A DNA stretch of 64,000 bases from Leisingera thetidis (GCF_025857195.1 NZ_CP109787.1:4219001-4283000), one strand, 5' to 3'. Shown: positions 20,668-29,829, counted from the stretch's first letter. Notes: generated from the sequence alone by a model not told the origin. A program made the numbers and translations.

Positions 20668-21273
20668 TCAGCGTTCGGCGAGGGAGCAGCAGCCGGATAG
20701 CAATTCAATACCGTCCTGTTGCAGCAGGAGATCTGCTGACAGGCCATAAACCCGGTCCGACATGCCGTCGCTGCAGGTTTCGTGCCTGATCACGGCAGCC
20801 TGTCCGCTGGCCAATCCAAGGACGTAACGGTCCAGCCGTCCGGCGGCCGTTTTCAGCTCGCCAGTGTCCAGTGTTCCGACGCTTTCAGGCGTGGAGAACT
20901 TGGCCGTGCCGCCAGGAGAGACATTCAGGGACCAGAAAGGTTCGGTGCCGAAGCAAGCAAACGGAGCGGAGCGCAGGTGTTCCGAAACGGCCTGTTCACG
21001 CGTGAGATAGCGCAGGGCTACCCAGCCAGAGGTTTCGCCGGTGTTTACTTGCCCCCATGTGCCGGAACCGTCCGGTGCCACGACCTCGATGCTGCTTTGA
21101 TCCGGAGAATAGGCGCCGATGACCGGAGAGCTGGCGGACGGTGTGCTGCGGATGTTCAGCACGTCATTTGCGGCAACACCGGTAACCTGAAACAGCGCAG
21201 GGTAATCCTGCGCAAGGGCAGGCAGGATGGTGCTGAGCAACCAGAACAGCGCAGCTGGGGCAAGCTGCCTCAC
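20668..21273 (-). CDS. Exported SH3-domain protein with C-terminal GTEPFW motif
   Basis: A 201-residue exported protein. The signal peptide (about 1-21) ends at ALAQ. A bacterial SH3 domain (about 28-92) contains VLNIRSTPSASSPVIG and GWVALRYL. The C-terminal domain (about 100-201) contains CFGTEPFWSLNVSP, a motif of COG3650-type periplasmic proteins, with further Cys residues at HETCSDGMSD and SGCCSL. A role at the cell wall is likely but not established. Its ATG overlaps the stop of the ABC-2 permease gene by 4 bases, so the two are translationally coupled and the pairing may be meaningful. Confidence 0.8.
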   Translation of the reverse strand: MRQLAPAALFWLLSTILPALAQDYPALFQVTGVAANDVLNIRSTPSASSPVIGAYSPDQSSIEVVAPDGSGTWGQVNTGETSGWVALRYLTREQAVSEHLRSAPFACFGTEPFWSLNVSPGGTAKFSTPESVGTLDTGELKTAAGRLDRYVLGLASGQAAVIRHETCSDGMSDRVYGLSADLLLQQDGIELLSGCCSLAER

Positions 21274-22091
21274 CGCCGCGCGCTCCAGCTGATGGAAACG
21301 TGGCGGCGGGTATAGAATTCACCCATAAGGCCAATCACGATCAGTACCAGTGCCACCCAGGCGGCATACTGCCAGGAGCTGAAATGCGGGTTGTAGTTGA
21401 TGAAGACGAAACCGCGGGACTGGTCGATGCAGTGAAACAGCGGGTTCCAGTCGAACATCGCCAGCATGAAACTGGGCAGCGTGTTGGCCAGAAACATCTT
21501 GCCCGAGGCAATCATGTTGGCACGTTGATAGACCATGGTCAGGATGCTGACCAGGCCGGGCGCCCAGGGTTTCAGAACAAGAAACACCAGCCCCACACCC
21601 ACGCCGGTGACCCAGGCCAGCAGGACCATGCCGAAAGCCGGTATCGGTTGCTCGATATGCACGGGTGTGAAGGCGACGTGATAGACAAACAGAATGATGA
21701 ACAGCGACAGCACCTGAATGTAAAGGGCGCCAATTGCGGCGGACAGAATGGCCACCATCGTGTTCATCGGCGCATGCTGCATCATCGGGCTGCTGGGCCC
21801 TTCGGCGCCGGCAACGGCGCCGACAGTCTTGGTGTGGACCATGAACAGGAAGATGCCGGACATGACATAGAGCAGGAAGTCGCCACGGATGGCGGAGCCG
21901 CGCAGGCCCAGCAGGGCGAACATGGCATAAAAGGCCCCGACAAAAAGGATCGCCTGCAGGATGTTCAGCCCGAGGGCCAGGAATGCGTTGTTGTGCTTCG
22001 AGCGGACACTTCGCACCACCGAGTGGAACACCACCTCGCCGAGGGTGAGAAATCCGGAAATCCAGGATTGCTGGGTGCGCTGCTGAAACAT
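21270..22091 (-). CDS. ABC-2 type polysaccharide export permease (KpsM/Wzm-like)
   Basis: A 273-residue membrane protein with about six hydrophobic segments, laid out as capsule or polysaccharide export permeases. The N-terminal amphipathic part QSWISGFLTLGEVVFHSVVRSVRSKH precedes the first membrane helix. Later segments include GIFLFMVHTKTVGAVAG and the family-typical NPLFHCIDQSRGFVFINYNP near the end. Such permeases need an ATPase partner (KpsT/Wzt type), and none is encoded within this window. It is divergent from cysQ and kdsB, and the nearby galU/galE and transferase genes suggest a surface-glycan substrate. Confidence 0.82.
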   Translation of the reverse strand: MFQQRTQQSWISGFLTLGEVVFHSVVRSVRSKHNNAFLALGLNILQAILFVGAFYAMFALLGLRGSAIRGDFLLYVMSGIFLFMVHTKTVGAVAGAEGPSSPMMQHAPMNTMVAILSAAIGALYIQVLSLFIILFVYHVAFTPVHIEQPIPAFGMVLLAWVTGVGVGLVFLVLKPWAPGLVSILTMVYQRANMIASGKMFLANTLPSFMLAMFDWNPLFHCIDQSRGFVFINYNPHFSSWQYAAWVALVLIVIGLMGEFYTRRHVSISWSARR

Positions 22092-22203
22092 GAGACCTGC
22101 ATTCTCTGCTCGATAATGATGCGGCTGCTTGCCGTTCTGTTATCAGCGCATCATAAGGGGCAAGAGGCAAATTTTCAATTAAACCCGTGTTAGGGAGACC
22201 TGC

Positions 22204-23001
22204 GTGACTTATCAAGACCTGGTGCCCGTGATCCGCCGCCTGGCCATCGAAGCCGGTGCGAAGATCATGGAGATCTATAACTCCGATGATTTCGACGTGA
22301 AGGTGAAATCCGACGAAAGCCCGGTAACGGCAGCGGATGAAGCTGCTGATGCGCTGATTTCGGCCGGCCTGCGGGCGGCATTCCCGGACATGATGCTGGT
22401 CACCGAAGAGCAGTCGGCTTCGCACAAGGAGCGCGGCGATACTTTCCTGATCGTCGATCCGCTGGACGGCACCAAGGAGTTCATCCACCGCCGCGGCGAT
22501 TTCACCGTCAACATCGCACTGGTGGAAAAGGGCGTGCCGACCCGCGGTGTGGTCTATGCACCGGCCAAGCAGCGCATGTTCTTTACCCTGGCGGATGGCA
22601 GCGCAGTCGAGGAAACCGGAGCCTTTGATCCCGAGGCCATCGGCGAGACCCGCCCGATCCGGGTTGCGGACAGTGACAATTCCGCACTGATGGTGGTGGC
22701 GTCGAAATCGCACCGCGACCAGGCGACCGATGATTACATCGGCAAGTACAGCGTGAAGGACAGCAAGAGCGCCGGCTCGTCGCTGAAGTTCTGCCTGGTG
22801 GCCACTGGCGAGGCGGATCTGTACCCGCGCGTCGGCCGCACCATGGAGTGGGACACTGCTGCCGGTCACGCGGTGCTCGCGGGGGCTGGCGGCAAAGTGG
22901 TGCGTTTTGACGATCATTCCCCGCTTGTTTACGGTAAAGAGGGCTATGCGAACCCCTTCTTCATCGCCTATGCACCGGCTGTGGAATTGAAGAAAGCCTG
23001 A
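22204..23001 (+). CDS. cysQ: 3'(2'),5'-bisphosphate nucleotidase CysQ
   Basis: CysQ hydrolyses 3'-phosphoadenosine 5'-phosphate (PAP), the by-product of PAPS-dependent sulfotransfer, to AMP. The 265-residue protein belongs to the inositol-monophosphatase superfamily. It has the metal motif DPLDGTKEF at residues 85-93, TEEQS upstream and WDTAAGHAVLAGAGG near residue 220. The start is GTG at 22204 after GGGAG. The stop overlaps the kdsB ATG by one base. A sulfotransferase gene about 7 kb downstream gives it an obvious local substrate. Confidence 0.95.
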   Translation: MTYQDLVPVIRRLAIEAGAKIMEIYNSDDFDVKVKSDESPVTAADEAADALISAGLRAAFPDMMLVTEEQSASHKERGDTFLIVDPLDGTKEFIHRRGDFTVNIALVEKGVPTRGVVYAPAKQRMFFTLADGSAVEETGAFDPEAIGETRPIRVADSDNSALMVVASKSHRDQATDDYIGKYSVKDSKSAGSSLKFCLVATGEADLYPRVGRTMEWDTAAGHAVLAGAGGKVVRFDDHSPLVYGKEGYANPFFIAYAPAVELKKA

Positions 23002-23801
23002 TGTCTGTCCTGATCGTCATCCCCGCCCGTTATGCCTCGACCCGCTATCCCGGCAAACCGCTGGTGCCGCTGACCGGTGCCACCGGCGAGAAACGCTCGC
23101 TGGTAGAGCGCTCCTGGCGGGCGGCGTGCTCGGTGCAGGGCGCGGACCGGGTGGTTGTGGCGACGGATGACGATCGCATCAAGCAGGCTGCGGAAGCATT
23201 CGGGGCCGAGGTCGTGATGACCTCGGAATCCTGCGCCAATGGCACCGAACGCTGCGCCGAGGCGCTTGCGGCGCTGGGCGGCGGCTACGAGATCGTGGTG
23301 AACCTGCAGGGCGATGCGCCGCTGACCCCGCACTGGTTTGTCGAGGACCTGGTGGCGGGCCTGCGTGCCGCGCCCGGCATGGGGCTGGCAACGCCGGTGC
23401 TGCGCTGCAACGGTGAGACGTTGAACAGCCTCCTGGCTGACCGCAAGGCCGGTCGGGTTGGCGGCACGACCGCGGTATTTGCCGAAGACCGCAGTGCGCT
23501 CTATTTCTCCAAGGAGGTGGTGCCTTTTTGCGCACAGGTCTTTGAGGATGGCGAAAATACGCCAGTCTTTCACCACGTCGGAGTCTATGCCTACCGCCCG
23601 GATGCTCTGGCGGCGTATCCTGACTGGCAGACCGGGCCGCTGGAGAGACTCGAAGGACTGGAGCAGCTGCGCTTCCTGGAAAACGGGCGCAAGGTACTGT
23701 GTGTTGAGGTTGAAGCGCGCGGGCGTGAGTTCTGGGAGTTGAACAACCCTGAGGATGTGCCACGCCTGGAGGCCATGATGAAGAAAATGGGGCACGAGTG
23801 A
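23001..23801 (+). CDS. kdsB: 3-deoxy-manno-octulosonate cytidylyltransferase (CMP-KDO synthetase)
   Basis: KdsB activates KDO as CMP-KDO for transfer to lipid A or to capsule anchors. The 266-residue protein starts with the nucleotide-binding motif IVIPARYASTRYPGKPL. It has VVATDDDRI, CANGTERCAEA and VVNLQGDAPL, all family features, and ends with LNNPEDVPRLEAMM. It is coupled to cysQ by a one-base TGATG overlap. This sequence could be a second, capsule-type KdsB (KpsU-like) rather than the LPS enzyme, since it sits by glycan genes; the sequence alone does not settle this. Confidence 0.9.
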   Translation: MSVLIVIPARYASTRYPGKPLVPLTGATGEKRSLVERSWRAACSVQGADRVVVATDDDRIKQAAEAFGAEVVMTSESCANGTERCAEALAALGGGYEIVVNLQGDAPLTPHWFVEDLVAGLRAAPGMGLATPVLRCNGETLNSLLADRKAGRVGGTTAVFAEDRSALYFSKEVVPFCAQVFEDGENTPVFHHVGVYAYRPDALAAYPDWQTGPLERLEGLEQLRFLENGRKVLCVEVEARGREFWELNNPEDVPRLEAMMKKMGHE

Positions 23802-23980
23802 CTGGATTATGGTAATGAGAAACAGAACAACCAGCCGGCAGCTGCGAAGCGGCAGCCGGAGGCAGCGGGCAGCTGCTTTACATTTTGTTGGAGATAGCCG
23901 GGCATGATGCGCGCCAGCGTCCCCGCGCGGTGCGCGGGAGCCCGCCGCCGGTCCCGGAATTTGAGTATTGAGAGAACGCC

Positions 23981-24874
23981 ATGCGCAGAAAAGTAACCAA
24001 AGCAATTTTTCCGGTTGCAGGCCTGGGGACCCGATTCCTGCCGGCAACAAAGTCCGTCCCGAAGGAAATCATGACATTGGTCGACCGGCCGCTGGTGCAA
24101 TACGCCATCGACGAGGCGCGCGCCGCCGGAATCAAGGAGTTCATCTTTGTCACCTCGCGCGGCAAAGGCGCGCTGGAAGATTATTTCGACCATTCGCCGG
24201 TTCTGGAGCAGGAACTGCGCAAGAAGGGCAAGGATGAGCTTCTGGAAGTGCTGAAGAGCACAGATATGGAATCCGGGGCAATCGCCTATCTGCGCCAGCA
24301 CAAGGCGCTGGGCCTGGGCCATGCGGTCTGGTGCGCCCGCCGGCTGATTGCCAATGAGCCTTTCGCGGTGATCCTGCCCGACGATGTGATCGCGGCCGAA
24401 AAGCCCTGCCTGCAGCAGATGGTAGAAGCCTATGAGGAAACCGGCGGCAACATGGTTGCGGCTATGGAAGTTCCGCCGGAGAAGACTTCCTCCTATGGCG
24501 TGCTGGATGTGAAAGAGGACATGGGCCAGGTGGTCCTGGCCAATGGCATGGTTGAAAAGCCGAAAGCCGGAGAGGCGCCATCGAACCTGGCGGTGATTGG
24601 CCGCTACATCCTGGCACCGTCGGTGCTGAAGAATCTCAACAAGATGAAGCAGGGCGCGGGCGGCGAAATCCAGCTGACTGATGCGATTGCCGAGGATATC
24701 ACCAAGGATGTGCCGGTCTACGGCTACCGCTTCCGCGGCCAGCGGTTCGATTGCGGCTCCAAGTCTGGGTTCCTGCAGGCGACTGTTGCCTTTGCATTGG
24801 CGCGTGATGAACTGCGGGAAGATCTGATGAACTACATCACCGAGATTGCGCAGGTCGGCCAAGCCGCGCAGTAA
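23981..24874 (+). CDS. galU: UTP-glucose-1-phosphate uridylyltransferase
   Basis: This enzyme makes UDP-glucose, the precursor for exopolysaccharide and other glycans. The 297-residue protein has the N-terminal nucleotidyltransferase motif FPVAGLGTRFLPATKSVPKE, then AVILPDDVI, MVEKPKAGEAPSNLAVIGRYIL and GGEIQLTDAI. All are typical of GalU/ExoN. It lies 179 bases after kdsB, with a hairpin in the leader (CCCGCGC/GCGCGGG at 23922-23938), so it probably has its own promoter. It is followed after 49 bases by galE. Confidence 0.96.
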   Translation: MRRKVTKAIFPVAGLGTRFLPATKSVPKEIMTLVDRPLVQYAIDEARAAGIKEFIFVTSRGKGALEDYFDHSPVLEQELRKKGKDELLEVLKSTDMESGAIAYLRQHKALGLGHAVWCARRLIANEPFAVILPDDVIAAEKPCLQQMVEAYEETGGNMVAAMEVPPEKTSSYGVLDVKEDMGQVVLANGMVEKPKAGEAPSNLAVIGRYILAPSVLKNLNKMKQGAGGEIQLTDAIAEDITKDVPVYGYRFRGQRFDCGSKSGFLQATVAFALARDELREDLMNYITEIAQVGQAAQ

Positions 24875-24881
24875 CCACTTT

Positions 24882-24902
24882 GGCCGCCCATTTTGGGCGG
24901 CC
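24882..24902 (+). repeat. Hairpin between galU and galE
   Basis: GGCCGCCC (24882-24889) pairs with GGGCGGCC (24895-24902) over ATTTT. With no T-run after it, it is more likely a processing or partial attenuation element than a full terminator. Confidence 0.45.
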
Positions 24903-24923
24903 CAGCATGGGGCAGAGGCAGTG

Positions 24924-25904
24924 GTGAACATACTCGTGACCGGCGGTGCCGGATATATCGGCTCGCATGCGTGCAAAGCACTGAAGGCGGCGGGCTACAC
25001 TCCTGTAACCTATGACAGCCTGGTGACCGGCTGGCAGGACGCGGTGAAATTCGGCCCCTTCGAGAAGGGCGACCTGCTTGACCGCGCCCGGCTGGATGAG
25101 GTGTTTGCCAAGTATCAGCCGGCCGCAGTGATGCATTTCGCAGCTCTCAGCCAGGTAGGCGAAGCGATGAGCGCGCCGGGTAGCTACTGGGCCAACAACA
25201 CCGGCGGCTCGCTCAACCTGATCGAGGCCGCGGTGGCCGCGGGCTGCCTGGACTTCGTGTTCTCCTCGACCTGCGCCACCTATGGCGAGCATGACAATGT
25301 GGTGCTGGATGAAAACACTCCGCAGCTGCCGCTGAATGCCTATGGCGCCTCCAAGCGCGCGGTGGAGGATATCCTCAAGGATTTCGGGGCCGCGTATGGG
25401 CTGCGTTCGGTGATCTTCCGTTATTTCAACGTGGCGGGCGCCGATCCCGAGGCCGAGGTCGGTGAATTCCACCGCCCCGAGACCCATCTGGTGCCGCTGG
25501 TGCTGGATGCGATTGCGGGCAAGCGCGACGCGCTGACTATTTTCGGCACCGATTACGACACGCCCGATGGAACCTGCATCCGCGACTATGTTCATGTCTG
25601 CGATTTGGCGGACGCGCATGTGCTGGGCTTGAAGTGGCTGGAAGACGGCAAGGGCAGCCAAGTGTTCAACCTGGGTACCGGATCCGGCTTTTCGGTGCGT
25701 GAAGTGATGGACAAAGCCGAGGACGTGACCAGCCGGAAAGTGCCTTGCAGCACCGGTCCTCGCCGTGCTGGAGATTGCACCAAGCTGGTGTCGGGCTCGA
25801 CCCGTGCAGTCGCCGATCTGGGATGGGAGCCGCGGCGTTCCACCCTGGAAGTGATGATCGCGGACGCCTGGGAATGGCATAAGACCGGCCATTACGAGGG
25901 TTGA
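24924..25904 (+). CDS. galE: UDP-glucose 4-epimerase
   Basis: GalE interconverts UDP-glucose and UDP-galactose (or the N-acetyl forms) with bound NAD. The 326-residue SDR-type protein begins MNILVTGGAGYIGSHACKAL, with the NAD-binding GGAGYIG. It has Tyr140 and Lys144 in YGASK, SSTCATYG upstream and DYVHVCDLADAHVLG. The start is GTG at 24924; an adjacent GTG at 24921 is also possible, and an upstream ATG in frame would add 26 non-family residues. It is followed 1 base later by the first glycosyltransferase, so galE and that gene are one unit. Confidence 0.95.
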   Translation: MNILVTGGAGYIGSHACKALKAAGYTPVTYDSLVTGWQDAVKFGPFEKGDLLDRARLDEVFAKYQPAAVMHFAALSQVGEAMSAPGSYWANNTGGSLNLIEAAVAAGCLDFVFSSTCATYGEHDNVVLDENTPQLPLNAYGASKRAVEDILKDFGAAYGLRSVIFRYFNVAGADPEAEVGEFHRPETHLVPLVLDAIAGKRDALTIFGTDYDTPDGTCIRDYVHVCDLADAHVLGLKWLEDGKGSQVFNLGTGSGFSVREVMDKAEDVTSRKVPCSTGPRRAGDCTKLVSGSTRAVADLGWEPRRSTLEVMIADAWEWHKTGHYEG

Positions 25905-25905
25905 A

Positions 25906-26955
25906 GTGTCAGAACCGGCCGCCCCTGATCTGCCGCCGCTGGGCCTGACCGGGGCCTACCGGTTGCGGTGGAAGCGGCGGCGGATGCTGTGGCGGGCTTT
26001 GCGGGCGCGCCGTCAGATGGCCAAGGTGGCAGGCCATACCGCGCAGATCCCTGATGAGGGGGTTCTTGCCTTCATCGTGCTGCGCAATGAGATCACCCGG
26101 CTTCCCTTCTTCCTCGACTATTACCGGCGGTTGGGTGCTGCGCATTTTCTGGTGGTCGACAATGGCAGCGATGACGGCAGTGCGGACCTGCTGGCAGAGC
26201 AGCCGGATGTCTCCCTTTGGCAGACCGCGGCCAGCTACCGGAATTCGCGCTTTGGCCTCGACTGGCTGGGCTGGCTGCTGATCCGCCATGGGCATGGGCG
26301 CTGGTGCCTGACGGTGGATGCGGATGAGCTGCTGGTCTATTCCGGGATGGAGGATCACGGGCTGGACAGCCTGACAATGCTGCTGGAACGGCAGGGTTGT
26401 TTGGGATTGGGCGCATTGATGCTGGATCTTTATCCCAAAGGGCCGCTGGGAGACCAAAGTTACACGCCAGGGCAGGATCCCCGCGGCGTGCTGCACTGGT
26501 TTGACACCGGGCCTTACCGGGCGGTGCGACAGCAGCCGATGCGCAACCTGTGGGTTCAGGGCGGCGCTCGGGAGAGGGTGTTTTTCCATTCGCAGCCGGA
26601 GCGCTCGCCGACGCTGAACAAGCTGCCGCTGATCCGGTGGAACCGCCGCTATGCCTACATCAACTCCACGCATTCCCTGCTGCCGCCGCAGATGAATGCT
26701 CTCTATGACGGACCGGGGGGCGCTTCGCCTTCGGGAGTGCTTCTGCACACAAAATTCCTGCCGGAAATTGTTTCCAAATCCGCAACCGAGAAGCAGCGGC
26801 AGCAGCATTTCCACACACCACAGCAGTTTGATGGTTATTACGATGGGATCGCAGCGGCGCCGGACTTGTGGCATCCCGGGTCTGTACGGTACCAGGATCC
26901 TGAGCAGCTGGCGGAGCTGGGGCTGATGACACCGTTGGACTGGGGAGCCGCCTGA
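25906..26955 (+). CDS. GT2-type glycosyltransferase (Glyco_tranf_2_4-like), copy 1
   Basis: A 349-residue putative glycosyltransferase. After a basic N-terminal region (about 1-45) it shows FIVLRNEITRLPFFLDYYRRLG and HFLVVDNGSDDGS, the nucleotide-sugar binding start of this family. The metal-binding TVDADELLVY is near residue 145. Then come LYPKGPLGDQ and a conserved C-terminal half with NKLPLIRW and STHSLLP. The start is GTG, 1 base after the galE stop. It is clearly homologous to the gene at 27116 throughout its length (shared LRNE/MRNE, VDNGS.DG, DADEL/DPDEF, YPKG, LNK.PL, STH.LLP), so the pair arose by an old duplication. Acceptor and donor are unknown. Confidence 0.85.
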   Translation: MSEPAAPDLPPLGLTGAYRLRWKRRRMLWRALRARRQMAKVAGHTAQIPDEGVLAFIVLRNEITRLPFFLDYYRRLGAAHFLVVDNGSDDGSADLLAEQPDVSLWQTAASYRNSRFGLDWLGWLLIRHGHGRWCLTVDADELLVYSGMEDHGLDSLTMLLERQGCLGLGALMLDLYPKGPLGDQSYTPGQDPRGVLHWFDTGPYRAVRQQPMRNLWVQGGARERVFFHSQPERSPTLNKLPLIRWNRRYAYINSTHSLLPPQMNALYDGPGGASPSGVLLHTKFLPEIVSKSATEKQRQQHFHTPQQFDGYYDGIAAAPDLWHPGSVRYQDPEQLAELGLMTPLDWGAA

Positions 26956-27011
26956 CGGCCGCAGAACTGTTGCAGCCGGGCCTTGGAACTGCGTAACTGT
27001 TTCTAAATTCG

Positions 27012-27040
27012 TTGTTAATACAATGTGCTCGTGACATATT
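27012..27040 (+). promoter_or_regulatory. Candidate promoter for the second glycosyltransferase and following genes
   Basis: A -35 TTGTTA (27012-27017) is followed after 17 bases by -10 CATATT (27035-27040), in the 160-base gap upstream of the GTG start at 27116. The surrounding stretch is unusually AT-rich for this region. Confidence 0.45.
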
Positions 27041-27115
27041 GTGCGGAAACTTGCCACAGGTCCGGGGCGGCCTGGGCAGTCGGGCGCGCTCCTTGGATAA
27101 TGGTTTGGAGTAAAC

Positions 27116-28126
27116 GTGGGGCTTTGGGATTCTTACCGGATGCGGTTGCGGCGCAAGCGGCGGCTTGTGCGCGCGGTGCGCAAATCCGGTGAACTGACGC
27201 CTGTTCAGGATCATACCGGGGCAATCCAGCGGGGCGATATCCTGCTGGTCTGCACCATGCGCAACGAGCAGATCCGGCTGCCATATTTCCTGCAGTACTA
27301 CCGCGGCATGGGAATCAACCACTTCCTGCTGGTGGACAACGGCTCCACCGACGGCACGGCGGACTACCTGCGCGGGATGGCGGATGTCTCGCTGTGGCAC
27401 ACCACGGCCGGTTACAAGCGGGCGGGATTCGGCATCGACTGGATGAACTATCTCAAGCGCAAGTACGCGCATGGCCATTGGGTGCTGGTGGTCGATCCGG
27501 ATGAGTTCTTTGTCTACCCGTTCTGCGACACCCGCCCGATCCGGGCACTGACCGACTGGCTGGACAACTCGGCGATCCGGAGTTTTTCGGCGATGCTGCT
27601 GGATGTCTATCCCAAAGGCCGGATTGAAGAGGTGCCGTACCAGGCCGGGCAGAACCCGCTGGAGATTGCCCATTGGTTCGACAGCGGCAATTATTCAATC
27701 ACCCGCAATCCGGAATACGGCAACCTGTGGATCCAGGGCGGGCCGAGGGCACGGGTGTTTTTTGCCGACCAGCCTGAAAAGGCGCCGGCGCTGAACAAGA
27801 TCCCGCTGGTCAAATGGCACCGCCGTTATGCCTATGCCAGTTCCACCCATGCGCTGCTGCCGCGGGGACTGAACCAGGTCTATGAGAGTGATGGCGGCGA
27901 GAAGGCCAGCGGCGCTTTGCTGCATACCAAGTTCCTCGACACCTTCACCGCCAAGGCGCGGGAGGAAATGGACCGTGGTCAGCATTATGCCGGATCGTTG
28001 GAATACAAGGCCTATGCCGGCAAGCTGGCAGAGCAGCCGGAACTGTGGTGCAAGTGGAGCGAGAAATACATCAATTGGCGCCAGCTTGAGATCCTGGGGC
28101 TGATGTCCAAGGGGAACTGGGCATGA
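27116..28126 (+). CDS. GT2-type glycosyltransferase (Glyco_tranf_2_4-like), copy 2
   Basis: This 336-residue protein is related to its upstream neighbour. It has a basic N-terminal segment, then LLVCTMRNEQIRLPYFLQYYRGMG, FLLVDNGSTDGTADYL and VVDPDEFFVYPF, the divalent-metal and catalytic zone. MLLDVYPKGRIEE and ALNKIPLVKWHRRYAYASSTHALLP follow. The start is GTG at 27116, with GGAG 5 bases upstream. Its stop overlaps the next ATG by 4 bases (ATGA), so it is coupled to the GT14-type gene. The substrate is unknown; the locus suggests a surface glycan. Confidence 0.85.
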   Translation: MGLWDSYRMRLRRKRRLVRAVRKSGELTPVQDHTGAIQRGDILLVCTMRNEQIRLPYFLQYYRGMGINHFLLVDNGSTDGTADYLRGMADVSLWHTTAGYKRAGFGIDWMNYLKRKYAHGHWVLVVDPDEFFVYPFCDTRPIRALTDWLDNSAIRSFSAMLLDVYPKGRIEEVPYQAGQNPLEIAHWFDSGNYSITRNPEYGNLWIQGGPRARVFFADQPEKAPALNKIPLVKWHRRYAYASSTHALLPRGLNQVYESDGGEKASGALLHTKFLDTFTAKAREEMDRGQHYAGSLEYKAYAGKLAEQPELWCKWSEKYINWRQLEILGLMSKGNWA

Positions 28127-29823
28127 GCACCGTTGGGGTTGTCATGCTGGTCCACACCGCGCTGGAGCGGGCGGCACAGGTGGTGCGCCATTGGACCGCC
28201 AGCGGCTGCCCGGTGGTGCTGCATGTGGACCGCAATGTGGACCGCCAGGTGTTCACCCGCTTCCGCGAGTCGCTGGCGGCGGATCCGCTTGTCCGCTTTT
28301 CCGCCCGCCACCGCTGCGAATGGGGCACCTGGGGGATCGTTGCCGCTTCGCAATCGGCCTCAGAAGTGATGCTGGCGGAGTTTCCCGGGGTGCGCCACGT
28401 CTACCTTGCTTCGGGTTCCTGCCTGCCGCTCAGGCCGGTCCAGGAACTGACCAGTTACCTGGCCGCCCGTCCGCGCACAGATTTCATCGAAAGCGCCACC
28501 ACCGCCGATGTGCCCTGGATTGTCGGAGGCTTGAGCCATGAACGATTCACCCTGCGGTTTCCGTTTTCCTGGAAGAAACACCGCTACCTGTTCGACCGCT
28601 ATGTGGCGCTGCAGCGCAAGCTGGGCTTCAAGCGCAGGATCCCGGCGGGTCTGGTGCCGCACATGGGCAGCCAGTGGTGGTGCCTGACCCGGCAGACTTT
28701 GTCTGCCATTTTGGAAGATCCGGAGCGCCCGGTCTATGATGCCTATTTCCGCAAGGTCTGGATCCCGGACGAAAGCTATTTCCAGACCCTGGTGCGGCAG
28801 TACTCCAGCAATATCGAAAGCCGCTCGCTGACGCTGTCGAAGTTCGACTTCCAGGGCAAGCCGCATATTTTCTACGACGACCATCTGCAGCTTTTGCGCC
28901 GTTCCGACTGCTTTGTTGCCCGCAAGATCTGGCCGCATGCAGAGCGGCTGTACCAAACCTTTCTGACCGACCCCGCCGGCGCGATGAAGCGGACCGAGCC
29001 GAACCCGGGCAAGATCGACCGGATCTTTGCCAAAGCGGTGGAACGGCGCACGCGGGGGCGGCCCGGCCTGTACATGCAAAGCCGCTTTCCCGGCCATGGG
29101 TCGGAAAACGGCATCACTTCCAGCCCGTATTCGGTGTTTCAGGGGTTTGCTGAACTGTTCGAGGATTTTGAGACCTGGCTGGCCAGGACAACCGGCGCCC
29201 GGGTGCACGGCCATATCTTTGCGCCGGAAGGGGCGGAGTTCTCCGAGGGGCAAAGCCTGGTCAATGGCTGCCTCAACGGCAATGCCAAGGTCCGTGACTA
29301 CAATCCGGAGAGCTTTCTCACCAGTCTGATCTGGAACACCCGCGGCGAGCGCCAATGCTACCAATTCGGGCCGCGCGACAACCAGGCTGTGAACTGGCTG
29401 GCGGCACGGGATTCCAATGCCCAGGTTTCGGTGATCAGCGGCGCCTGGGCGGTGCCGCTGTTCAAATCCAACCGTAACTTTGCGGACCTCCGGCAAGAGG
29501 CTGCAAGGCTGCAGCAGGTCGAGGCCGAGCAGCTGCAGATCCTGCGCTCGCAGTGGACCAAGGCACGGGTGCGGATCTGGACCATGGCGGAGTTTGTGGA
29601 GGCGCCGATGGAGCCTTTGCAAACCATCGTCGATGAGATCGGTCTTCTGGCTGCACGGCATCTGAGCGAGGCGCCCAAGATGACGAACCTTGAAGGGTTC
29701 GGGCAGTTTCTGCAGAATTTGAAAAACCAGGGCATGCACCCTTATCTGATGGGGGACTTCCCGGTGGAGCAAAACCCTGTCAGTCTCTCCAAACCGCAGC
29801 GCAAACCTTATCTGGTGCGATGA
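28123..29823 (+). CDS. GT14-type beta-1,6-N-acetylglucosaminyltransferase-like protein with alphaproteobacterial C-terminal domain
   Basis: A 566-residue protein. Residues about 1-300 match the core-2/I-branching (GT14) fold: GVVMLVHTALERAAQVVRHW, CPVVLHVDRNVD, RCEWGTWGIVAASQSASEVML, HVYLASGSCLPLRP and GSQWWCLTRQTL, then IPDESYFQTLV. Residues about 330-560 form a separate C-terminal domain, which I believe is DUF5927, found only with such transferases in alphaproteobacteria. It begins near PGLYMQSRFPGHGSENGI. Eukaryotic GT14 enzymes branch GlcNAc; the bacterial acceptor is unknown. It is coupled to the upstream GT2 gene and followed after 6 bases by the sulfotransferase. Confidence 0.85.
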   Translation: MSTVGVVMLVHTALERAAQVVRHWTASGCPVVLHVDRNVDRQVFTRFRESLAADPLVRFSARHRCEWGTWGIVAASQSASEVMLAEFPGVRHVYLASGSCLPLRPVQELTSYLAARPRTDFIESATTADVPWIVGGLSHERFTLRFPFSWKKHRYLFDRYVALQRKLGFKRRIPAGLVPHMGSQWWCLTRQTLSAILEDPERPVYDAYFRKVWIPDESYFQTLVRQYSSNIESRSLTLSKFDFQGKPHIFYDDHLQLLRRSDCFVARKIWPHAERLYQTFLTDPAGAMKRTEPNPGKIDRIFAKAVERRTRGRPGLYMQSRFPGHGSENGITSSPYSVFQGFAELFEDFETWLARTTGARVHGHIFAPEGAEFSEGQSLVNGCLNGNAKVRDYNPESFLTSLIWNTRGERQCYQFGPRDNQAVNWLAARDSNAQVSVISGAWAVPLFKSNRNFADLRQEAARLQQVEAEQLQILRSQWTKARVRIWTMAEFVEAPMEPLQTIVDEIGLLAARHLSEAPKMTNLEGFGQFLQNLKNQGMHPYLMGDFPVEQNPVSLSKPQRKPYLVR

Positions 29824-29829
29824 ATTCTG

